NCBI GenBank assembly: GCA_018296165.2
Contig: JACKQL020000003.1
Span: forward strand, 1 to 64,000
Direction: 5' to 3'
DNA from: Termitomyces sp. T153
Taxonomy: Eukaryota; Basidiomycota; Agaricomycetes; Agaricales; Lyophyllaceae
DNA length: 64,000 bases
Position 1 is the stretch's first letter. Every line of letters starts with the position of its first letter. The notes beneath the pieces are model-generated. The model did no database searches. It saw only the letters and a program-made list of their open reading frames with translations, and was not told the DNA's origin. The position numbers and the translations under genes were made by a program. Below are positions 11,967-21,961 of this stretch, piece by piece.

Positions 11967-14900
11967 CTATGGAGAAGAAGCCATCTCAATATCCTTGTCC
12001 AATGCTGCACCTCCAATAGAGCTTTGAGAAGCAGAGACCACTTTCTTGGTTGAAATTGGCATTGCTGCTCCTTTGCTACTACCACTGTCACCCCCACTAT
12101 GATTCAACTCAAAGCTCTTCTGAAGCATATCACAAACACCTTCAGGACCCCTGGGTTTCTTGGCATTGGCTGGTCCATGTTCATGTTGTTCAGCTGCTCA
12201 AAATGAATCTTATAAAAACATCAGAACAGATAATAAGACAAGCATACTAGATGTTGAACGACTCCGCTTGCCCTTGACTGATGAACTTTTTTGAAGAGCT
12301 GAAGATGTCCCTGAAGCTTCCTCTGAAAATGGTCTTAGAATCTGCCAGGTCACTTTATAAGACTGAGTAGCATACCTCTTGGTTCCAATCCACCTTGATC
12401 AACCACATCATCATTAGAAGTCTTGGTCTTCCCCTTGCCCTTGCTAGAGCGTGCTAAGGTATAATCATAAGCCAGCCAAGATCTTTTTCTTACTAAAACA
12501 CTTACATGCAGACCTTGTAGCAGCAACAGTTGGTGTACGAACAAAGGACTTCTCTGCATGTTTTAATTTCTCCTGGGCAGCCATACGTTTTTCACGAGCA
12601 CGTTCCAAGCGTAGCACATCACGATCCTCCTCTTTTTCAGTCCGGTTCAAAAGCTCCATGTTCTCTGGTGAATGCCAAGCAATCATTTCTTGATTAGTCG
12701 GAATCCAAGGAAATTCAGGCAAGGGTAACATCTGCTTGTGAATCATTTCAACATTTTCAGAGGTCAGTGGATTGTTGAAATTATAGTCATGTTGCAAAAG
12801 ATGCTTGGCTCCATTTTGCAACTCTTCAAATGATGCCTGTAGACAAAACTATCTTAGAATCTGACCAAGTCAAATTCTAAGACTCACCTGATGAAGGTCT
12901 TCAAAAATACGTAAAAATGGCCTTTTTAATGTCTTCACTGGCTTGTTGGTCTTTGGATCATTCACAATGCAGTGATAGAGTGGATTTTTCAAAAAGAGCT
13001 CGAGCAATGTTTGATGTGTAGTATTGACACTCTTCACTTGAGATTCCAGTGAGCGCATAGAGAGGAACTGCTCAACATCTTCAATTAATCCAGCCTTGAG
13101 GATGTCAGTTGAGTTTCCTTCAGCTGCATATTGATCAGCAGGGCCAATGCAGTACCAAGCTGGCCAATCCTTCAAGTCATCCACAATGCATCTGACTCGG
13201 GGATTCTTCAAATATGGAGTATCCCCTCCTTGATAAATGTTGTCAGTGTCATCAAGTTCATCATCACTATCCAAGTCAATGCAACCATAGAGGGCATGAG
13301 CACCAATCCAAAAGAATCGAACCAAGTGCCGCAATTTGTTGGTTCGATTTTTATTGCTCTTCTCCATCCCTGGGATTTTGGTCCACTGATAGCAAGTTCT
13401 CTGCAGAATATTCTCCAAGATGGCACCATCTGTAGCTTGTTCATTCTCTTCATCAGATCCAAGAGTTGCATAGCAATCCTCCAACTCATCACTGTCAACA
13501 CCATCTATAATACCAGCCAGGATAGGAATCATCTCTTCCATTGCTTCAAGATGAGGATCACCATTGGGAGGACCAGTGAGCAATGGAACGACCTTGTTGA
13601 AAAGGTATGGTGGAGCATTTTTCTCCTTTGGATGGTTGGCAATGTTGTAACGACGAATGTCTTCTAAACCAGAATGACGAAATCGGAAAAGAGTGCCTAG
13701 CCAATTGTTGATGGCTATCTGGACCTTTCTAGTATCAGCTCTGGGATTTTGCTTCTTGTAGGCAGACCACAATACTGAGTAGACTGTTGCCGATCCACTA
13801 GTATATGTGGTTTGACTAAGCATTGCCTGGACCAGAGGTTCATAAAGACCAGCAATCTGTCCAGTCATTGAGCATCTTAGAATATGACCAGAGCAGATTA
13901 TAAGATCTCACCATAATCATAGATTCTTCATGCTCAGTCATGGCATCACAAACAGACATGATGAATTCTGCTGTGACCACAGGATGAGCTGTATAATACT
14001 TCGGATAAAACAATTGACCTCCAAGTTGGGCCATTGTAAGCCAATTCAACTTGTTGGGAATTGCATTGATGATCTTCTGAGCCACTGGATCATTGGCAAA
14101 CTTAGCATGAGCAGATTTGATCCAGCTATCCAAGTTGTCCAAAAGGGAGGTCATATAAACATCAAAGACCTCCTTCCCATAGTTGGCCATGAAATCATCA
14201 TCGAGCTGGTCACGATTATAGCCAAAAGAGTCCAATTTGGTCCGATAAATGCTAGATGCATTCTTCAAGAGGCAGTAGAATTTGTCATCCAATATATCGA
14301 ATCGGGTTTCTTTCTTAGAAAAGTCAAGACCATCAAATACCCAGAGTTTCCCAAGCAGCTTGCGTCTCATTTGTATGAATTCGTCAGAACCAAAATCTTC
14401 AGAACTTGGAAGTGTGGAAAAGTCAAGGAGAGAATGGGCAGAAAATAGGCATTCAAAAGTGAGGGCCATCCATTGGAAATATACGATGGCATAGGCACTG
14501 GAAGCACGACGCCAGCGAGTCAATGCAGTGACTGAAAAAGGCATGTCACGATGAAAATAGCTGTTAAAGCATAGGCGCGAATAAGCATAGACAAGGTCAA
14601 CAGAGGACAAAGCTTTGATGATACGCCGATCCTTGCTTTCAGTCTGAATTGTGAGAGATGACAGAATCCTGTTTATGTTGTCTGCATCAACCACATCCTG
14701 TTGATTGAGTACGTCGAAAAACATTGAGAGTGTGTTTTGAGCAGTTTCCTGGACTTGAAAGATCAACTTGTTGCTGGCCAACTCTGCCTTGATTAAAGCA
14801 GCATCTTCATGTGCATTGATCATGTCTAATAAATTGTATCTTAGTTTTTACTCTGAGCATTTTATAAGATGAAAATATCGCACCCAAATCTAGTACCTTT

Positions 14901-17010
14901 GCTACCCAAGTCACTTCTCGAAGTTCCTTCTTCAAATTCTCCAGCTCCTCCACCAAGGGCTGTCTAGAGCGAGTGTTCTTGCCAGTGTCATCAATTTTTG
15001 CGATCTGTGCAGTGACATCTTTGTACACCTCAAGTTTGGGTGAATACTGGAAAGTGCGCAACAGATCTAGGCGGTGACCACCATTGCCCAGAACAGGCAT
15101 CTGCATTTTCTGCTCCTCAGTTGCATCTGCTAGTGTGAGTCCCTTCCAGCCTGGCAAGAATTCAATCATCTGCATATCTCTGGTATTGAAGGTAAGAGAT
15201 TCCATTTTGATAGTCTGCTTGCTGACAAGAACATATATAGCATGTTCCACAGAATGATTGTGAAGGTCTTGTCCATTGTTAAGAGCTGTCCACATGTCCT
15301 TGAGATCTTTATAATGTTGGGGGCGGCTGTTAATGAGAGCTCTTTGAAGCTGTGCAATCAATCCAAAGCCAAGATCACAGAGTGCAGGCCAGTAACAGTA
15401 GCCCATGACAGCTGCCAAGATAATATCATGAAAGGTTTGTCGTTCCTTCACAGAATCCAAAGCAACTGCAGTCAGCTCCTCTGCCTCATCCAGTTTTCTT
15501 TGAGCCTTTTTAAGAGCTTTAGGAATCTAAAAAGCTAGCTGAATAGAACATATAACAGGTTTAACAATTTCTTCCAACCTGTTTATCCAGATTTGTGATG
15601 CTTCCAATTGTGGTTTTTCTGGGCTAAAAGTATTTCTTAGAATCTGCTCTGAGCAGTTTATAAGATAAGCAGAAAATACCTTGCTAGCTCCGGAATCAGT
15701 GGCCTTGATGGACTGACAATAGATCTTAGAATCTGCTCTGGACAGTTTCTAAGATAGGTAGAAAATACCTTGCTGGTGCCGGAATCACTGGCTTTGATGG
15801 ACTGACAATGGATCTTAGAATCTGCTCTGAGCAGTTTATAAGATAAGCAGAAAATACCTTGCTGGTGCCGGAATCACTGGCTTTGATGGACTGACAATGG
15901 ATCTTAGAATCTGCTCTGAGCAGTTTGTAAGATAGGTAGAAAATACCTTGCTAGTGCCAGAATCACTGGCTTTGGTAGACTGACAATGGATCTTAGAATC
16001 TGCTCTGAGCAGTTTATAAGATAAGTAGAAAATACCTTGCTAGTGCCAGAATCACTGGCTTTGGTAGACTGACAATGGATCTTAGAATCTGCTCTGAGCA
16101 GTTTATAAGATAAGTAGAAAATACCTTGCTAGCTCCGGAATCAGTGGCCTTGGTAGACTAACAATGGATCTTAGAATCTGCTCTGAGCAGTTTATAAGAT
16201 AAGCAGAAAATACCTTGCTAGCTCCGGAATCAGTGGCCTTGATGGACTGACAATAGATCTTAGAATCTGCTCTGGACAGTTTCTAAGATAGGTAGAAAAT
16301 ACCTTGCTGGTGCCGGAATCACTGGCTTTGATGGACTGACAATGGATCTTAGAATCTGCTCTGAGCAGTTTATAAGATAAGCAGAAAATACCTTGCTGGT
16401 GCCGGAATCACTGGCTTTGGTAGACTGACAATAGATCTTAGAATCTGCTCTGGACAGTTTCTAAGATAGGTAGAAAATACCTTCCTGGTGCCGGAATCAC
16501 TGGCTTTGATGGACTGACAATGAATCTTAGAATCTGCTCTGAGCAGTTTGTAAGATAGGTAGAAAATACCTTGCTAGTGCCGGAATCACTGGCTTTGGTA
16601 GACTGACAATGTATCTTAGAATCTACTCTGAGCAGTTTATAAGATAAGCAGAAAATACCTTGCTGATTCCAGAATCACTGGCTTTAGTAGACTGACAATG
16701 GATCTTAGAATCTGCTCTGAGCAGTTTATCAGATAAGCAGAAAATACCTTGCTAGCTCCGGAATCAGTGGCCTTGGTAGACTAACAATGGATCTTAGAAT
16801 CTGCTCTGAGCAGTTTATAAGATAAGTAGAAAATACCTTGCTAGCTCCGGAATCAGTGGCCTTGGTAGACTAACAATGGATCTTAGAATCTGCTCTGAGC
16901 AGTTTATAAGATGAGTAGAAAATACCTTGGAGGATGACTAAAAGAAGGAAAATGTGGAAATCAGCAAACAATCACTTTAAAAAGTAAATGGACAGTACTT
17001 GAGATGCCAT
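11967..17010 (-). CDS. P2: large protein of unknown function with 14 single-exon 11-aa repeats (1255 aa)
   Basis: Family not recognised; it is the paralogue of P1. The start is ATG at 17010, giving MASQ (16999-17010), then SSSK (16927-16938), then 14 exons of 33 nt, then 15623-15579, 15526-14884, 14825-13912, 13856-12888, 12836-12506, 12453-12376, 12322-12248 and 12193-11967. The total is 3768 nt, in exact frame. The 14 repeats read S-(I/T)-K-A-(S/T)-D-S-G-(T/A/I)-(S/R)-K, a Ser/Lys-rich, probably disordered stretch at residues 9-162. The rest aligns with P1 (LGNGGHRLDLLRTF, WVAKVLDLG, FRFRHSGLEDIR, NKNRTNKLRHL, AWHSPENM). The C-terminus is Ser/Lys-rich with KGKRSR, perhaps a nuclear signal. 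Twenty of 23 introns carry the hairpin. It is the first of three co-directional genes, so the cassette may share regulation, but a common transcript is not shown. Confidence 0.85.
12194..14883 (-). repeat. Introner-like hairpin introns in the P2 body (5 of 7)
   Basis: The introns at 12194-12247, 12323-12375, 12837-12887, 13857-13911 and 14826-14883 carry the hairpin. A clear case is 12837-12887, with TCTTAGAATTTGAC facing GTCAGATTCTAAGA. The introns at 12454-12505 and 15527-15578 do not carry it. Confidence 0.85.
15624..16926 (-). repeat. 89-bp exon-plus-intron tandem array in P2
   Basis: Fourteen 33-nt exons lie at 15680, 15769, 15858, 15947, 16036, 16125, 16214, 16303, 16392, 16481, 16570, 16659, 16748 and 16837 (plus-strand left ends), with an exact 89-bp period. 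Fifteen hairpin introns flank and separate them. Each intron starts GTATTTTCT and ends CAG or TAG. The introns contain ATCTTATAAACTGCTC, one spacer base, then GAGCAGATTCTAAGAT, so 14 of 16 arm positions are complementary. All exons are phase 0, so copy number can change without breaking the frame. The array mixes a few repeat subtypes (A-S-D-S-G-T and A-T-D-S-G-A), including block repeats, which suggests growth by unequal exchange. Confidence 0.92.
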
Positions 17011-17760
17011 TGATCTTATCGCTTATGTAATCAAGAACAGATGATTCCTTTTAAGGATGGTAGTGGTTGAATGTTAAGAAGACAATTGAAACTCAGCTGA
17101 AATTTGATCTAGTGACTTTAGGGCAGGTCAGTAATTTGATCATGTGATCTTCAATGTGAACCAAAGGAAGCAAACCTTGAGGAATAGCAAAAAGAATTAA
17201 AATGATTCTATCTTATAATTTGACTTGGGCAAATAATAAGACTGAGCTATTAGAACAGATTAGTGATCAGATAATGACTGATGCAAACAATAATAAGAAT
17301 AAGTTGTAAGATCCATAAAATGTGTATTAATTGTTGGTTTTATGAATTTTAAGCAGACAATTACTAGTAGGATTAAGCTTTCACTTTGATAAAAGTGGGA
17401 CACATTCCAAAATATTACTTGTCTGAAGACTGTGAGTTATTGTCAAGTTGCTTAAATGATTCATGCAATGCTTAGTACTGCTCATCCAAATATACAGACA
17501 AGTAAGAAGGGACCAAAAGCAGCTGAGAGCCATAGAATTTTTGAAAGGAGGCCCAATCAGATTTGAACACAGAAATCACTAAGTTTGTAGGAAAGATGTC
17601 TATCATGCTGTCTTGAAAACTAACCATTTGAAATCTGAAGCTTAAAGCTAGAATCTAATTGCTGGGAACTTTGACAATTCTAGATGATTTCATAAGCTCA
17701 GCCCCAGCTATGAGCCAAGTTTCTAGTAATACAGGCAATCCGCCTTCTAATAGCCTAAAG
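17011..17760 (-). promoter_or_regulatory. P2 upstream region
   Basis: AT-rich DNA upstream of the P2 start. It contains TTATGTAAT (17023-17031), TTTAGGGCAGGTCAGT (17117-17132) and TCATGTGA (17140-17147), all shared with P1. The whole block recurs with near identity from 19772 and from 22296, upstream of the two orphan P2 start regions. No open frame of note was seen. Confidence 0.5.
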
Positions 17761-19437
17761 CAGAGTGGCAAGAGCAGTCTAGGTCAATGTTATCTTAGAA
17801 AATGTCTAGGTTAGATTCTAAGTCTGGACCAATGCCATCTCAGAAAAGGACCAGATAAGGTCCTAAGCTGTGAGGATCACTGGGATCAACTATCTTGAAA
17901 AAGAACCAAGTCAGGTCCTGAGCCATAAGGATTGCTGGGATTGCTCAGCCAAGATGATCCCTGAAGAGCAGTCCAGACTAATGCTATCTTAGAAAATGAC
18001 CAGGTTAGATTCTAAGACTAGGCTAAAAAAGAACTGGATAAGGTCCCTAAACTGGGGATCGCTGGGATCGCTCAGCCAAGATGATCCCTCAAGAGCAGTC
18101 CAGACTAATGCTATCTTAGAAAATGACCAGATTAGATTCTAAGACTAGGCTAAAAAAGAACTGTATAACGTCCCTAAACTGGGGATCACTGGGATCGCTC
18201 AGCCAAGATGATCCCTCAAAAGCAGTCCTGACCAATGCTATCCTAGAAAATAACCAGGTCAGATTCTAAGTCAAGGATGGCTGGGATCACTCAGCGACTC
18301 CTGGCAATCCCACAGCAATTCCTTAAAGTGAGCTCTCCTGGAGCCCAAAAACAGTGGCAAGGGCAGTCCAAGCCAATTTTATCTTAGAAAATAACCAAGT
18401 AAGATCCTAAGAGTGGGTATTGCTGGGATCGCTCAGCCAAGATGATCCCTCAAAAGCAGTCCCAACCAATGCTATCTTAGAAAATGACCAGATTAGATTC
18501 TAAGACTAGGCTAAAAAAGGACTGGATAACGTCCCTAAACTGGGGATCACTGGGATCGCTCAGCCAAGATGATCCCTCAAGAGCAGTCCAGACCAATGCT
18601 ATCTTAGAAAATAACCAGGTCAGATTCTAAGTCAAGGATGGCTGGGATTGCTCAGCGACTCCTGGCAATCCCACAGCAATCCCTTATAGTGAGCCCTTCT
18701 GGAGCCCAAAAACAGTGGCAAGGGCAGTCCAAGCCAATTTTATCTTAGAAAATAACCAAGTAAGATCCTAAGAGTGGGTATCGCTGCGATCGCTCAGCCA
18801 AGATGATCCCTCAAAAGCAGTCCCAACCAATGCTATCTTAGAAAATGACCAGATTAGATTCTAAGACTAGGCTAAAAAAGGACTGGATAACGTCCCTAAA
18901 CTGGGGATCACTGGGATCGCTCAGCCAAGATGATCCCTCAAGAGCAGTCCAGACCAATGCTATCTTAGAAAATAACCAGGTCAGATTCTAAGTCAAGGAT
19001 GGCTGGGATTGCTCAGCGACTCCTGGCAATCCCACAGCAATCCCTTATAGTGAGCCCTTCTGGAGCCCAAAAACAGTGGCAAGGGCAGTCCAAGCCAATT
19101 TTATCTTAGAAAATAACCAAGTAAGATCCTAAGAGTGGGTATCGCTGGGATCGCTCAGCCAAGATGATCCCTCAAAAGCAGTCCAGGCCAATGCTATCTT
19201 AGAAAATGACCTAGTCAGATTCTAAGTCTAGGATGGCTGGGATCGCTCAGCGACTCCTGGCGATCCCACAGCAATCCCTCAAAGTGAGCCCTCCTGGAGC
19301 CCAAAAACGGTGGCAAGACCAGGCCAAGCCAATTTTATCTTAGAAAATGACCAGATGAGATCCTAAGAGTGGGTATCACCGGGATCGCGGGAAGGATCGC
19401 TACCACAGTGGGTATTCTGGCGATGTATATAACTAGT
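17761..19437. repeat. Hairpin-bearing satellite upstream of P2
   Basis: Irregular tandem repeats of about 90-140 bp. The monomers combine GGGATCGCTCAGCCAAGATG, CAGTCCAGACCAATGC and the hairpin CTTAGAAAATGACC...GATTCTAAG. Thirteen hairpins occur here, related to those in the introns of the neighbouring genes but diverged in the loop. Higher-order repetition is visible: the block near 18360-18700 recurs near 18700-19090. Several monomers are internally palindromic (GGGATCG/CGATCCC-like). I see no coding potential. Confidence 0.85.
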
Positions 19438-21961
19438 GGCCTTGGTAGTAGACTGACAATGGATCTTAGAATCTGCTCTGAGCAGTTTATAAGATAGGTA
19501 GAAAATACCTTGCTGGTTCCAGAATCACTAGCTTTAGTAGACTGACAATGGATCTTAGAATCTGCTCTGAGCAGTTTATAAGATAAGCAGAAAATACCTT
19601 GCTAGTGCCGGAATCAGTGGCCTTGGTAGACTGACAATGGATCTTAGAATCTGCTCTGAGCAGTTTCTAAGATAAGTGGAAAATACCTTGGAGGATGACT
19701 AAAAGAAGGAAAATGTGGAAATCAGCAAACAATCACTTTAAAAAGTAAATGGACAGTACTTGAGATGCCATTGATCTTATCGCTTATGTAATCAAGAACA
19801 GATGATTCCTTTTAAGGATGGTAGTGGTTGAATGTTAAGAAGACAATTGAAACTCAGCTGAAATTTGATCTAGTGACTTTAGGGCAGGTCAGTAATTTGA
19901 TCATGTGATCTTCAATGTGAACCAAAGGAAGCAAACCTTGAGGAATAGCAAAAGAATTAAAATGATTCTATCTTATAATTTGACTTGGGCAAATAATAAG
20001 ACTGAGCTATTAGAACAGATTAGTGATCAGATAATGACTGATGCAAACAATAATAAGAATAAGTTGTAAGATCCATAAAATGTGTATTAATTGTTGGTTT
20101 TATGAATTTTAAGCAGACAATTACTAGTAGGATTAAGCTTTCACTTTGATAAAAGTGGGACACATTCCAAAATATTACTTGTCTGAAGACTGTGAGTTAT
20201 TGTCAAGTTGCTTAAATGATTCATGCAATGCTTAGTACTGCTCATCCAAATATACAGACAAGTAAGAAGGGACCAAAAGCAGCTGAGAGCCATAGAATTT
20301 TTGAAAGGGGGCCCAATCAGATTTGAACACAGAAATCACTAAGTTTGTAGGAAAGATGTCTATCATGCTGTCTTGAAAACTAACCATTTGAAATCTGAAG
20401 CTTAAAGCTAGAATCTAATTGCTGGGAACTTTGACAATTCTGGATAATTTCATAAGCTCAGCCCCAGCTATGAGCCAAGTTTCTAGTAATACAGACAATC
20501 CACCTTCTAATAGCCTAAAGCAGAGTGGCAAGAGCAGTCCAGGTCAATGTTATCTTAGAAAATGTCTAGGTTAGATTCTAAGTCTGGACCAATGCCATCT
20601 CAGAAAAGGACCAGATAAGGTCCTAAGCTGTGAGGATCATTGGGATCAACTATCTTGAAAAAGAACCAAGTCAGGTCCTGAGCTATGAGGATTGCTGGAA
20701 TTGCTCAGCCAAGATGATCCCTCAAGAGCAGTCCAGACTAATGCTATCTTAGAAAATGATCTGGTCAGATTCTAAGTCTAGGCCAATACCATCTTGAAAA
20801 TGACTAGGTAAGATCCGAAGAGTGGGTATCACTGGGATCGCTCAGCCAAGATGATTCCTCAAAAGCAGTCCAGACCAATGCTATCTTAGAAGATGACCAG
20901 GTTAGATTCTAAGACTAGGCTAAAAAAGGACTGGATAAGGTCTCTAAACTAGGGATCGCTGGGATTGCTTAGTCAAAATGATCCCTGAAGAGCAGTCCAG
21001 GCCAATGCTATCTTAGAAAATAACCAGGTCAGATTCTAAGTCAAGGATGGCTGGGATTGCTCAGCAACTCCTGGCAATCCCATAGCAATCCCTTAGTGTG
21101 AGCCCTCCTGAAGCCCAAAAACGGTAGCAAGAGCAGGCCGAGCCAATTTTATCTTAGAAAATGACTAGGTAAGATCCTAAGAGTGGGTATCGCTAGGATC
21201 GGTCAGCCAAGATGATCCCTCAAAAGCAGTCCTGACCAATGCTATCTTAGAAAATGACCAGATTAGATTCTAAGACTAGGCTAAAAAAGGACTGGATAAC
21301 GTCCCTAAACTGGGTATCGCTGGGATCGCTCAGTCAAAATGATCCCTCAAAAGCAGTCCAGACCAATGCTATCTTAGAAAATGACTAGATTAGATTCTAA
21401 GACTAGGCTAAAAAAGGACTGGATAAGGTCTCTAAACTAGGGATCGCTGGGATTGCTCAGTCAAAATGATCCCTCAAAAGCAGTCCAGACCAATGCTATC
21501 TTAGGAAATGACCAGGTCAGATTCTAAGTCAAGGATGGCTGGAATCGCTCAGCGACTCCTGGTGTTCCCACAGCAATCCCTTCCTAGAGCCCAAAAAGGG
21601 TGGCAAAGGCAGTCCAAGCCAATTTTATCTTAGAAAATGACCAGGTAAGATCCTAAGAGTGGGTATCGCTGGGATCGCTCAGCCAAGATGATCCCTCAAA
21701 AGCAGTCCAGGCCAATGCTATCTTAGAAAATGACCTAGTCAGATTCTAAGTCTAGGATGGCTGGGATCGCTCAGCGACTCCTGGCGATCCCACAGCAATC
21801 CCTCAAAGTGAGCCCTCCTGGAGCCCAAAAACGGTGGCAAGACCAGGCCAAGCCAATTTTATCTTAGAAAATGACCAGATGAGATCCTAAGAGTGGGTAT
21901 CACCGGGATCGCGGGAAGGATCGCTACCACAGTGGGTATTCTGGCGATGTATATAACTAGT
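19438..21961. repeat. 2524-bp tandem unit, copy 1, with orphan P2 5' end
   Basis: The unit contains, from left to right, a truncated mini-exon, two full 33-nt mini-exons, the SSSK exon, the MASQ start exon (ATG at 19771, minus strand), the P2 promoter block, and 11 hairpin-satellite monomers. It repeats exactly 2524 bp later. The P2-like part stops after two and a half mini-exons, so a transcript from it would run into satellite DNA, not into the P2 body. It is best read as a duplicated P2 5' end. Confidence 0.88.

Noticed and set aside
15624..16938. CRISPR-like regularly spaced repeats
   Set aside because: The period is exact, but both parts of the unit are repeated (no unique spacers), the host is eukaryotic, and the units have splice sites and keep a protein frame.
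1382..17010. Starship-type element with DUF3435 captain
   Set aside because: No recognisable DUF3435 gene at a 5' edge and no target repeats seen; the recombinase-like signature lies inside the helicase protein instead.
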